From Motiliproteus sp041586615 (lineage in GTDB: Bacteria; Pseudomonadota; Gammaproteobacteria; Pseudomonadales; Balneatricaceae), in contig JBFGZS010000015.1 in assembly GCA_041586615.1 (NCBI GenBank), forward strand, positions 10,475-74,474: a stretch of 64,000 nt of DNA. Reading direction: 5' to 3'. Within the stretch, counting starts at the first letter, position 1. Each line of letters opens with the position of its first letter. The notes beneath the pieces were generated by a model that saw only the letters and a list, made by a program, of their open reading frames with translations, was not told where the DNA came from and made no database searches. Below, in pieces: positions 16,778 to 25,882 of this stretch. Both the position numbers and the translations under genes were made by a program.

Positions 16778-17638
16778 TTACCCGCGCCATAGACCGACCA
16801 GCACGAGGGCGACACAGACGAACGCGCCGAGGGCTAACAACCACACACGCTTTCGGCGGCGGTTGAAACGGGGAAAGACCAACTCCTGTGTGCTGAATAG
16901 ATCGGTATCCTCATCCTCGATCCCCTTGCTCGCCGATGGCGCTGAAATCACCAGCACACTGACGTTGTCCCGTCCGCCGCGTTGTAAAGCGGTCTCGATC
17001 AGGCGGTCAACTAAACTCTGCTCGTTACCCTCGCTCATCATGATTTTACTGATTTCGGCATCGCTCACCTCACCGTTGAGGCCATCACTGCAGAGCAGGA
17101 TTTTCTGGCCTTTGTTCAAGGTTCCGCTGCGGCAGTCCACTCGAATACCCTGCCCGCGTACCCCTAGCGCTTGGGTAATCACATTCGATTTAGGGTGTTT
17201 GCGCGCCTGCTCCTCGGAGATTTCCCCTCGATCCACCAGCCACTGTACATAGGAGTGGTCACGACTGAGTTGGTGCAATTGGCCGTCCCAAAGGTAAGCC
17301 CGGCTATCTCCCACCCAGGCGATCTCATAATTGCGCTGATCCGACACCCTCAGCGCGACGATGGTGGAGCCCATATTCGGCGCCCCCTGTCCCTGCTCGG
17401 CCGCGGCCAGTACCGCATCGTGGGCACGCTGAATAGCCTCGCTCAGACTCCGCCCCGCACGAATGGCCTCCACCACGGTGGCACTGGCGATAGTACTGGC
17501 AACATCTCCGCCCCGATGGCCCCCCATGCCGTCCGCGACCAACCAGAGACCAAGTTCGCTGTCGGCGTAGTAGCGGTCTTCATTCAATTCCCTGACACGC
17601 CCCACATCGGACCCGTCACCGTAAGAAATGGTCGACAT
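16778..17638 (-). CDS. PP2C-family Ser/Thr phosphatase, membrane-anchored
   Basis: 286-residue metal-dependent phosphatase expected to reverse kinase phosphorylation in the cytoplasm. The conserved acidic motifs are present: RELNEDRYY near the N-terminus, LVADGMGGH, MGSTIVAL, WVGDSRAYL, LSRDHSYVQWLVDRGEI, LLCSDGLNGEVSD and GGRDNVSVLVI. A C-terminal span (about 263-283) is preceded by RRRKR, fixing the catalytic part in the cytoplasm. I use the ATG at 17638 because AAGGAT lies 8 nt upstream, not the longer frame to 17683. It is divergent from the kinase at 18180 and heads a PP2C-FHA-channel gene row. It is a close paralogue of the phosphatase at 24694-25665. Confidence 0.93.
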   Translation of the reverse strand: MSTISYGDGSDVGRVRELNEDRYYADSELGLWLVADGMGGHRGGDVASTIASATVVEAIRAGRSLSEAIQRAHDAVLAAAEQGQGAPNMGSTIVALRVSDQRNYEIAWVGDSRAYLWDGQLHQLSRDHSYVQWLVDRGEISEEQARKHPKSNVITQALGVRGQGIRVDCRSGTLNKGQKILLCSDGLNGEVSDAEISKIMMSEGNEQSLVDRLIETALQRGGRDNVSVLVISAPSASKGIEDEDTDLFSTQELVFPRFNRRRKRVWLLALGAFVCVALVLVGLWRG

Positions 17639-18179
17639 TGCACAATCCTTAGCATCCCTTAGTCTTTGAGGACACAGCGACATATTAAGGCGGCAGCGTA
17701 ATACCGAGCAAAAAATGTCACCTTAATAGGCGGCTCATGAAGGAACCGCCGTGGCATAACGCCACGTGAGACAAGGACGGACAGGCGCCGGCCTTGTCGC
17801 CATCAAAAGGCCGAACGTATCGGTAGTTTGATGCCCGGTTAATAGGAACCAGAAAGCCTTAAAATTCAGCTTACATAGCGGGATCAGCCACTAAGATGCG
17901 GTTTCTGAATGACAACTGAACTATGCTCAAACAAGTAATGGTCTTCTATATAAAATAGCAGAACATTGAACCTTTACTGAGAGACATCGGGGTTTCGACG
18001 GACTGAATGTCCCGCGCTTATAACAGGTTCCGCCCCGCTATTCGCAACGATAGGGATGAATGTAAACGGACATAACCATGGCCGATTTAATAAGTTAACA
18101 ACAGAGCGTACTCCCTTGAATCGGTCTCAACAGCACTTCATGCCGGCCAGCTGCTACCCGGAACGAGGTTGAAACAGTA
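17639..18179. other. 541-bp divergent intergenic region of PP2C and kinase 1
   Basis: It contains dispersed repeat copy B (17681-17763) and must hold promoters in both directions. A TATAAAAT stretch near 17949 is a possible -10 element towards the kinase gene, without a convincing -35. No GG-N10-GC sigma-54 pattern was found on either strand. Confidence 0.5.
17681..17763 (-). repeat. dispersed double-hairpin repeat, copy B
   Basis: In reverse orientation it reads GGCGTTATGCCACGGCGG, then ATGAGCCGCCTATTAAGG, ATTTTTTGCTCGGTAT and GCCGCCTTAATATG, closely matching the copies at 33791 and 48881. It begins 43 bp upstream of the PP2C start codon. Confidence 0.75.
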
Positions 18180-21100
18180 ATGCCTAGGCTACTGGATATT
18201 GACGGTTACACCATCGAGAAGGAAATCGGTACCGGTGCGATGGCTACGGTCTACCTGGCCGAACAGACCTCCCTGGGCCGCCAGGTCGCCATCAAGGTGA
18301 TGTCGCCCGCATTGGCGAGCAACGACACCTTTGCTAGGCGTTTTATTCAGGAAGGCAAGACCATTGCCAAGCTGGAACAGAACAACATCGTCAACATCTT
18401 CGATATCGGTACCAGTGAGACCTGCTGTTACATCGCCATGGAATACCTATCCGGGGGCACCCTCAAGGACCGTATGCAGCACCCGATGTACCTGAACGAA
18501 GCACTGCGTATTATCCGCCAGATCGCCCTGGCATTGAGCTACGCCCACCGTCATCATTTTGTTCATCGCGACATCAAGCCCCTCAACATTATGTACCGCG
18601 CCGACGGTACGGTGGTGCTGACGGACTTCGGCATCGCCAAGGAGATAGCCGCCGCCACCTCAGGCCTGACGGCCACAGGGGCGGCGATCGGTACCCCCAC
18701 GTACATGAGTCCGGAGCAAGCTAAGGGTAAAGAGCTGGACGGCCGCTCAGATATCTACTGTCTTGGCGTGGTGTTTTATGAACTGTTGACCGGTGTCCGC
18801 CCCTATATGGCGTCGGAGCCTTTTGCTCTGGCGTTGCAGCATATCAATGCGGCAATTCCCAAGCTGCCGGAACGGCTCAGGTTTATGCAGGACATGATCA
18901 ATAAGATGATGGCCAAATCCGCGGCCAAACGGTTCCAAGACGCCGAACAGCTGATCGCCGCCATCGACCGCATCTTCGATCTGTATGACACCGGGAAAAT
19001 CCGTGTATTGCTGAACGACAGTATGAGTCATGACAAAACGCAGGTCTGGTACAAGACATTGCTGACCGATTGGCGATCGCAGTTCGCCAAACAGCGTTTT
19101 CCACTCCGGTTGCGTCGAATCATCCGCCGTAAGCGCATGCCACTGATCGTCGCGGCAACAGCACTGGTGCTGATATTCGGCGTTACGCTGCTCTACCTTG
19201 ATCATCGCGACAGAGCGGAACAACAGCGCATAGTCCAGCACAACCAAACCCTTGAACGCCTGCTGGACGAAGGCTTGCGGCAACTCTCCCAATCACAAAT
19301 TTTTTTCCCCAAAGGCGATAACGCCTTTGACACCTATCTGCAGATCCGGCGGCTGGATCCAGACAATGAACAGGTAATCACGCCCATCGCCACCCTGCTC
19401 GACCGTATCCATACCCTGGCCCTGCGCACCTATGAAAATGCCGACTGGAACCGCACCCTGGCGCTGGTCGATAACGGTCTGCGACTCGATGCCAGCCATG
19501 AACGGCTGCTGGACCTGCAGCGCAACGCCCACCAGGCTCAGGAGCGGTCCCACCAGCAGAAACTGGAACGGGAGCGGGAAGCGAAAATCACCGGACTGCT
19601 GGCTCAGGCCGATCAGCAGATCAACGCGGGGCGTCTCGAGCAGCCCACCAACGACAATGCTGTTGCCACCCTCAGGGGACTCCTGGAACTGGCGCCTGAG
19701 GATCCTCGGGTAGAGGATCGCCGGCAACGGCTCGCTAAAACCTATGCTCAACAAGCCCGGCAAGCCTTGGAGCAAGGCGAACTCGATGAGGCCCAGGCCC
19801 TTATCAGCCGGGGACTGGCCGTGGTTGATCGGTTTCCTGCCCTAATCGGCCTGCAGCAGTCGTTGCTAGACCAGCGTAGACAGCACCAGATTGACGGGCT
19901 GCTGTCGGACGCGCAGCGGCTCGCCGCTCAGCAGCACTTTGTCGAGCCGGCTGATGACAGCGCCTGGCAGCGCTATCAAGCGGTGCTGGATCTTGATGCC
20001 GACAACCCAGCCGCACGACGTGGCATTAGCACCCTGCTGGAGCAGATTCGGCGGCTGGCAGATGCGGCAAGACGCTCAGGAGACTTCAGCGCGGCGCTAG
20101 CGCTGCTTGATCAAGGCATGCGAATCGATGCGCAATACCCGCCGCTGTTGGCGTTACAGCAGCAGACCGCGCTGGATCAGCGCATCGACAGCCTACTCGC
20201 GACAGCCAACGCTCAGCTCGAGCAAGGTCGCGTGAATCAGACGCCCGGCGATAACGCCGTCGAGAGCTTGCGCCAGGTGCTGACCCTGCAAGCCGACCAA
20301 CCCCAGGCGCTTGCTGGATTGCGACACATCGCCGATCGCTTTTCCCGCAGAGCCGAAGCGCTGCTGCACGATGACGAACCCGGTAGTCGTGCATTGATCG
20401 AGGAGGGCCTAACGGTGGTTGCCGACCACCCTGCGCTGCTAACCCTCAAAGACCGTCTGGCAGCCCAGATCAACGCCCGCCAGCAGCAGCAACGGGAGAT
20501 CATTCGGTTGCTGGAGGAAGGCGAGCGCTTATCGGCGCAGCAACAATTCAGTCAACCGATTGATCACAATGCCCTCGCCCGTTACCACGCAGTACTCGAT
20601 CTAGACCCGCTAAATAGCGCTGCCCGTCAGGCCCTGGACGCGTTGCCCGCGCAGATACTGGCCCTGGCGAAAACAGCCGGTGAACAGGGTGATTTTGAGC
20701 GCGGCCTCGCGTTGCTGCAACAGGGTCTGACTCTAGCCCCAGACAATGAGGCGTTGCAGGCCGCTCGTCGCCAGGCACGGGAACAACAGCAGATCCACAA
20801 GCTGCTGGTCCATGCCGAAGCACAGATTAAACGTCGCCGGCTCAGCGAACCCCCGGGTGACAATGCCGTCGCGACCCTGCAACAGGTCCTTGAACGTGCC
20901 CCTGGGCAGCGCCAGGCCCTGGACGGGCTAGAGCGGATTGCCGGGATCTATGCACTGCTGGCTCGAAAGCAACTGGATCAGGATCGAGAAACCGACGCAC
21001 AGGCGCTGCTCCAAAAAGGCCTGAACCTGTCTCCCGAGCATCCGGCATTGCTGGATATCCAGCGCCAGGTCGAGCAGCGGCGTGAAATAGACAGATTACT

Positions 21101-23003
21101 GCGTCAAGCGCAGCAGCAACTCGACACCAGGCAGATCGACCAACCTGATGATACGTCCTTTATTCAGGCCGCCATCGCCAGCTATCGACAGGTCCTGACC
21201 CTATCATCCGCTAACCCCCAAGCCCTGGCCGCCCTACAACGCCTAGCCGATGACTATGAGGCGCAGGCCAGGCAGTTGTCCGAGCAGGGTGACGAGGATG
21301 GCAGCAGGCAGCGGATCAAGGCCGGGCTGGCGATCAACGCTGACCACCCGGGATTACTAGCGTTGCAACGGACCCTGACGGAACGCCAACAGGCGCGCGC
21401 AGCCGAGGCACTGAGGCAGCAACAGGTCCAAGCCTTACTGGCGCAGGCCCGCTCGGAACTGCAACGCGGCGCGCTGGACAACAGTGCGGCGTTTATCGCG
21501 AAGGGTCTCAAGCTCGCTCCGCAGCAGCCACTCCTGTTGGATCTACGCCAACAGGTGGCTCGACAGCAGCAAATCCTGACGCTACTGGCGCTAGCCGAAC
21601 AGCAGATCCACAATAAGCAACTGACACTGCCGGCCAACAACAATGCTTTTGCGACCCTGCAGCAGGTGCTGGAACTCGAACCCGAGCACCCCCAGGCCCT
21701 TGCCGGAATACAATGGGTGGCCGACAGCTACACAGAACTGGCCCGCGAACGGCTGCAAAACAATCACGAGCAACAAAGCCTGAAACTGATCGACAAGGGT
21801 CTACGGGTAGTGGCCGATCACCCGCCATTACTGGCACTGCGACAACAGATTGAACAGCGCCGACAAGCCCGTGAAGCATGGCAGCGACAGCAGCAGCAGG
21901 TCAAGCAACTGCTGTTACAGGCCCAGTCTCAGATCACCCAGGGACAGTTCACCACCCCCGTTGAGGATAGCGCCCAGCGCAGCTACCGGGAAATATTACA
22001 GCTCGACCCCGCCAATAATCAGGCCCTGCGCGGCTTGGCTGCATTGCCTGACGTCATCCATGCTCGGGTGCTGTCGATGCTGAACGCCGGTGCGCTGCAG
22101 AACGGACTACAGCGGGTGGACGAAGGCTTGCAGCTGGAACCACAGCACCCGCGTCTACGGGCACTCAAGGCGCAGCTGCTGGAAAAACTGCAAGCACTGC
22201 TGAGCGAGGCCCGCGCAGCACGGCAAAAAGGTGCGCTGGACAACAGCACAAAACTTATCCAGCAGGGGTTGCGGATCGACCCCCAGCAGTCAGAGCTGTT
22301 GCAGCTGCAACGACAGGTGACCCAGCAACAGCAGATAGTCGCGCTGCTGGACAAGGCGCTAGTGCAGATCAAGCGCCGGCAACTGACCCTGCCCGCCAAC
22401 GACAATGCCGTGGCCACCCTGACTCAGCTGTTGACCCTGGCGCCAGGCCACCCCCAGGCGCTGACCGGTATGCAACAGGTCGCCGATGCCTATGCTGAGC
22501 TCGCTCTGGTGAAGATCAAAAATGGCCAGGATACCGAAGCTCAGGCGCTGATCGACAAGGGGCTAAGCGTGTTATCCAGCCATCCGCCACTACTGAAACT
22601 AGGCGAAGAGATACAAGCCCGTCGCGCGGCATTGGCCACCCGTCAGCGTCTGACCAGCGGCCTGCTGGTACTGGCAGAGGAGCAACAGCGCCAGCGGCGC
22701 TACACCAAACCCCGCGGTAACAATGCTTACGAGAGTTACCGTACCATTCTTCAATTCGACCCTGAAAACGGGCCCGCCAAGCGCGCCATTCGCGGACTCA
22801 GCGAAAGCCTCTACGACATGGCCAGCCGTGCCAAGGCCGAGGGGGCCATCGCCGAGAGCTTAGCTCTGGTTCTTGAGGGCCTGACCATCGCGCCCGACGA
22901 TCAGGCCCTGCTTGATCTGCAACAGCAACTTTCGCAGCAGCGCCCTCCGGCGGACGCTGGCGATGAGCTAACGCCTCAGGATGCAACCGCTGCAGAGGAC
23001 TGA
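18180..23003 (+). CDS. receptor-type Ser/Thr protein kinase with giant TPR-like repeat region
   Basis: 1607-residue transmembrane kinase. The cytoplasmic kinase domain (about 10-270) has the glycine loop GTGAMATVY (the third Gly is Ala), ATP-binding Lys39, HRDIKPLN (catalytic Asp131), DFG (Asp149) and a GTPTYMSPEQ activation segment. One membrane span lies at about 320-341. The remaining 1250 or so residues are extracytoplasmic and consist of about eleven full units of roughly 100 residues plus two half-length ones. Each has the pattern LL-x-A-x-x-Q-I ... NA-x-x-T/Y ... L-x-P ... GL-x-x-x-P-x-HP-x-LL-x-L, which is TPR-like. A short acidic tail ends the protein. It is divergent from its cognate PP2C and paralogous to 25883-31063. 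The repeat region probably senses or binds something in the periplasm; the ligand is unknown. Confidence 0.93.
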   Translation: MPRLLDIDGYTIEKEIGTGAMATVYLAEQTSLGRQVAIKVMSPALASNDTFARRFIQEGKTIAKLEQNNIVNIFDIGTSETCCYIAMEYLSGGTLKDRMQHPMYLNEALRIIRQIALALSYAHRHHFVHRDIKPLNIMYRADGTVVLTDFGIAKEIAAATSGLTATGAAIGTPTYMSPEQAKGKELDGRSDIYCLGVVFYELLTGVRPYMASEPFALALQHINAAIPKLPERLRFMQDMINKMMAKSAAKRFQDAEQLIAAIDRIFDLYDTGKIRVLLNDSMSHDKTQVWYKTLLTDWRSQFAKQRFPLRLRRIIRRKRMPLIVAATALVLIFGVTLLYLDHRDRAEQQRIVQHNQTLERLLDEGLRQLSQSQIFFPKGDNAFDTYLQIRRLDPDNEQVITPIATLLDRIHTLALRTYENADWNRTLALVDNGLRLDASHERLLDLQRNAHQAQERSHQQKLEREREAKITGLLAQADQQINAGRLEQPTNDNAVATLRGLLELAPEDPRVEDRRQRLAKTYAQQARQALEQGELDEAQALISRGLAVVDRFPALIGLQQSLLDQRRQHQIDGLLSDAQRLAAQQHFVEPADDSAWQRYQAVLDLDADNPAARRGISTLLEQIRRLADAARRSGDFSAALALLDQGMRIDAQYPPLLALQQQTALDQRIDSLLATANAQLEQGRVNQTPGDNAVESLRQVLTLQADQPQALAGLRHIADRFSRRAEALLHDDEPGSRALIEEGLTVVADHPALLTLKDRLAAQINARQQQQREIIRLLEEGERLSAQQQFSQPIDHNALARYHAVLDLDPLNSAARQALDALPAQILALAKTAGEQGDFERGLALLQQGLTLAPDNEALQAARRQAREQQQIHKLLVHAEAQIKRRRLSEPPGDNAVATLQQVLERAPGQRQALDGLERIAGIYALLARKQLDQDRETDAQALLQKGLNLSPEHPALLDIQRQVEQRREIDRLLRQAQQQLDTRQIDQPDDTSFIQAAIASYRQVLTLSSANPQALAALQRLADDYEAQARQLSEQGDEDGSRQRIKAGLAINADHPGLLALQRTLTERQQARAAEALRQQQVQALLAQARSELQRGALDNSAAFIAKGLKLAPQQPLLLDLRQQVARQQQILTLLALAEQQIHNKQLTLPANNNAFATLQQVLELEPEHPQALAGIQWVADSYTELARERLQNNHEQQSLKLIDKGLRVVADHPPLLALRQQIEQRRQAREAWQRQQQQVKQLLLQAQSQITQGQFTTPVEDSAQRSYREILQLDPANNQALRGLAALPDVIHARVLSMLNAGALQNGLQRVDEGLQLEPQHPRLRALKAQLLEKLQALLSEARAARQKGALDNSTKLIQQGLRIDPQQSELLQLQRQVTQQQQIVALLDKALVQIKRRQLTLPANDNAVATLTQLLTLAPGHPQALTGMQQVADAYAELALVKIKNGQDTEAQALIDKGLSVLSSHPPLLKLGEEIQARRAALATRQRLTSGLLVLAEEQQRQRRYTKPRGNNAYESYRTILQFDPENGPAKRAIRGLSESLYDMASRAKAEGAIAESLALVLEGLTIAPDDQALLDLQQQLSQQRPPADAGDELTPQDATAAED

Positions 23004-23034
23004 GGGGCCGTCTTCTAGCATAGACTCTGGTGTG

Positions 23035-23529
23035 TCAATCGCGCTTGATCGAGTAGCGACCGCTGCCAAGAAAGGCAATCGCCACCGCCCCGAACAGGTA
23101 GAACCCCTGCAGTTCCAGCGCCCAGCCACCATTTTTGGTCAAACTAAACAGATCATCCATATGCGCCAGACCAATGGCAAATAGCATGTTACCGACAATC
23201 AGCAGCGCGCCAATACGACAGTAGACACCCACAATCAACAGCAGCGGGGCAATGATCTCACCGACAAAAACACCGTAGGCGATAAAGCCTGGTAGGCCGT
23301 TATTGGTCAGCGAGCCAGCGATGAAATCTAGTGATCCCGTATTGCCGATCTTAGACAGTCCGTGAAGCAACATCAGGATACCAACCGATAGGCGCATCAC
23401 CAGTTTTCCGAGATCTTCATTATTAAGAAGATGCATACCTGGTAGCTTTTTATAGAGCCCCTCAAAGGCTGGAGAATATCGGTCAGTCGCTACGTTTGCT
23501 CTATGGTCCATAAGGTAAATCCTATGCAT
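23035..23529 (-). CDS. DoxX-family membrane protein
   Basis: 164 residues with four hydrophobic segments (about 45-62, 78-100, 105-125 and 138-155) and the DoxX signatures RLSVGILMLLHGLSKIG and GEIIAPLLLIVGVYCRIGALL. Members are small inner-membrane proteins, some linked to quinone or redox chemistry; the function is uncertain. An internal Met at residue 7 is an alternative start. It is divergent from the LysR regulator at 23662 with 132 bp between them, the classic layout for a regulator and its target. The pair separates the two kinase modules and looks like an independent insertion. Confidence 0.82.
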   Translation of the reverse strand: MHRIYLMDHRANVATDRYSPAFEGLYKKLPGMHLLNNEDLGKLVMRLSVGILMLLHGLSKIGNTGSLDFIAGSLTNNGLPGFIAYGVFVGEIIAPLLLIVGVYCRIGALLIVGNMLFAIGLAHMDDLFSLTKNGGWALELQGFYLFGAVAIAFLGSGRYSIKRD

Positions 23530-23661
23530 CTGATATTTTCAACTTATCAACTTGCCTATCTCAAGTTGAGCACGTAACCAGTGTAATAGTTTCCAATTTG
23601 AGAATTAACAGCGTTTTTTATAAAATACTTTTTCCATATTGAAATCAGTCAAGGCGGTGTT

Positions 23662-24564
23662 GTGGATCGTTTAACAGCTATGGAGGTGTTTGTTCGAGTC
23701 GCGGAGGAGGGAAGCTTTTCCGCAGCAGCCCGTGGACTAGGGATGTCAAACTCTGCTGTCAGTAAGCATATTGCCATGCTTGAAGATTTGCTGGGTGTGT
23801 GCCTGTTGAACAGGACAACCCGACAGGTGAGCCTGACTGAAGCTGGTCACGCTTATCATGAGCGCTGTGAACAAATACTCTGCGATGTGGAAGAAACCCA
23901 ACAGTCAGTTGCGCAACTTCAAACTGAGCCGCGTGGCACCCTTAAAATAAATGCACCCGTATTTTTTGGCTCTCAGTACCTAGTTACAGCGATTGCAGAT
24001 TTTCAGGCTAGCTACCCACGCATCTCAGTGGAGATGTCGCTCACAGATCGGTATGTTGATGTCATCGGAGAAGGGTTTGACATATCCATCAGAGTAGGTC
24101 AACTCTGCGATTCTAACCTTATCGCCCGTAAGTTGGCATCCTCAAGAAATATCGTGTGCACCAGCCCAGCCTACTTGTGTAAACACGATATACCCCAAAC
24201 ACCTGAAGACTTACTTACGCATAACTGCCTAAAGAGCATCAGCCCTAGTTATGTTCGCGGATGGCCGTTTAGAGGCCCAAAAGGAAATATCGTCGTGCCG
24301 ATAAAGGGCTGTTTTCGTACAAACAATGGAGATGCTCTGTTAGCGGCGGCCCTGAGCGGGATGGGGTTCGCTCACTTACCTGCATTCATAATTGGGCATA
24401 ATTTGAGGACAGGAAAGCTTCGATCTGTCCTAGTTGAATATGAAGAGCCTGCGATGGATATTTATGCATTATATCCTCACCGTCGGCACCTCTCAATGAA
24501 GGTGCGTGTCTTTATCGATTTTATTGTTGCGCGCTTTGCCTCTGGCCTTTATTGGGATCAGTAA
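23662..24564 (+). CDS. LysR-family transcriptional regulator
   Basis: 300 residues. The N-terminal winged helix-turn-helix (about 1-62) reads EEGSFSAAARGLGMSNSAVSKHIAMLEDLLGVCLLNRTTR, shown here in part as SAAARGLGMSNSAVSKHI. A type 2 periplasmic-binding-fold effector domain runs from about residue 88. The start is GTG, giving the usual MDRLTAMEVFVRV opening of the family. It probably regulates the divergent DoxX gene in response to an unknown small molecule. Its sequence is more AT-rich than the flanking kinase genes, consistent with separate acquisition of the LysR-DoxX pair. Confidence 0.92.
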   Translation: MDRLTAMEVFVRVAEEGSFSAAARGLGMSNSAVSKHIAMLEDLLGVCLLNRTTRQVSLTEAGHAYHERCEQILCDVEETQQSVAQLQTEPRGTLKINAPVFFGSQYLVTAIADFQASYPRISVEMSLTDRYVDVIGEGFDISIRVGQLCDSNLIARKLASSRNIVCTSPAYLCKHDIPQTPEDLLTHNCLKSISPSYVRGWPFRGPKGNIVVPIKGCFRTNNGDALLAAALSGMGFAHLPAFIIGHNLRTGKLRSVLVEYEEPAMDIYALYPHRRHLSMKVRVFIDFIVARFASGLYWDQ

Positions 24565-24693
24565 TGGATTAAATATGAGTTCCAGCTTCGCTCGATAGCA
24601 GTCTATGTAAGCAGTCGCTAACGTTCTGGAGTGAGGCCAGTTCCGGACGCTGATGCAGCCAGGCCAGCGGTGGGCGGCAGGAATTTACCGAGA

Positions 24694-25665
24694 TTATGCA
24701 GTGTTATGCTTCAAATTATTTACGGGGACGCTGAACTCGGCTATAGGCTCCCGTTGATGAATCGATGCGGCCGTTAGAGCGACAGCCGGGTGATACGCGG
24801 CCCGGCTTGGCGCTGCGCAGGCAACCATGAGACCTACTAGCACCAGCACCAGAGCAACCAGAACGATCCAGAGCAGCTGCCTGCGGCGGCTGAGGCTGAA
24901 CCAAGAGGAATTCCGCGCCAACCCAGTGGACTGATTAGTGGTGGACTGCTTATTGGCGAGCGCGGCGGGAGCGGAGATCACAATCACACTCACATTATCA
25001 CGGCCACCCTGTTGAAGCGCCGCATCAATCAGGCGGTCAACCCGGTGTTGATCCGACCCCGCTGACAGCAAGATCTGACTGATCTGATTATCGGACAGTT
25101 CGCCGTTAAGGCCGTCACTGCAGAGCAGTATTTTTTGACCGCGTAACCAGTGACCCGAAACACTATCGACACGGACCTGCTGGCCTCCCGCGCCTAAGGC
25201 CTGGGTTACCACATTGGCTTGTAGATGGGTGCGCGCCTGCTCCTTGGTTATATCGCCACTATCAATCAGGGTCTGTACATAGGAGTGATCGCGACTGAGC
25301 TGTGCCAACCGGCCGTCCCACAGGTAGGCACGGCTATCCCCTACCCAGGCCACTTCATAGCGCTCATCGATCCCGCGCAAGGCCACAATAGTCGACCCCA
25401 TACGGGGCGGTCCCCTTCCCGCCGTACTCGCGCTCAGCACGGCTTCGTGAGCCCGTTGAATCGCCTCGCCCAGGCTCCTGCCGTCGCGTACCCCCTCAAC
25501 CACGGTTTCGTTGACAATTAAACTGGCAACATTGCCGCCCTCGTAGCCGCCCATGCCATCGGCAATCAACCAAAGTCCCAATTCAGCATCCGCATAATAA
25601 CTGTCTTCATTGAGCTCACGGACACAGCCTACATTTGAACCGTACCCGTAATCCAGGATCACCAT
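24694..25665 (-). CDS. PP2C-family Ser/Thr phosphatase, second copy
   Basis: 323-residue paralogue of the phosphatase at 16778-17638. Conserved motifs: RELNEDSYY, LIADGMGGY, MGSTIVAL, WVGDSRAYL, LSRDHSYVQTLIDSGDI, LLCSDGLNGELSD and GGRDNVSVIVI. A membrane span near residues 265-285 follows an RRR stretch. Unlike the first copy, about 35 residues continue beyond the span and would lie outside the cytoplasm. It is divergent from kinase 2 (25883), repeating the layout of the first module, and is presumably the partner phosphatase of that kinase. Confidence 0.92.
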   Translation of the reverse strand: MVILDYGYGSNVGCVRELNEDSYYADAELGLWLIADGMGGYEGGNVASLIVNETVVEGVRDGRSLGEAIQRAHEAVLSASTAGRGPPRMGSTIVALRGIDERYEVAWVGDSRAYLWDGRLAQLSRDHSYVQTLIDSGDITKEQARTHLQANVVTQALGAGGQQVRVDSVSGHWLRGQKILLCSDGLNGELSDNQISQILLSAGSDQHRVDRLIDAALQQGGRDNVSVIVISAPAALANKQSTTNQSTGLARNSSWFSLSRRRQLLWIVLVALVLVLVGLMVACAAPSRAAYHPAVALTAASIHQREPIAEFSVPVNNLKHNTA

Positions 25666-25882
25666 TTCGAAATACTCATAGCCGCTTGGTAGGGCAGCCT
25701 CCCAAGAGGTTAATGAAAAAGGGGGGACGGAAAATAGGACCTCACCTATTCTCCTTAGCGATATGACCTATTATAGACAATGGCAGGAAGTTCCACTGTT
25801 GGTGTTTTACGTAGAGTTATAAGGTCTTTGGCGCCGTTTGAAAAAGGACCGGAGCCACTATCGCAGACAAGGTTGAGCATCG

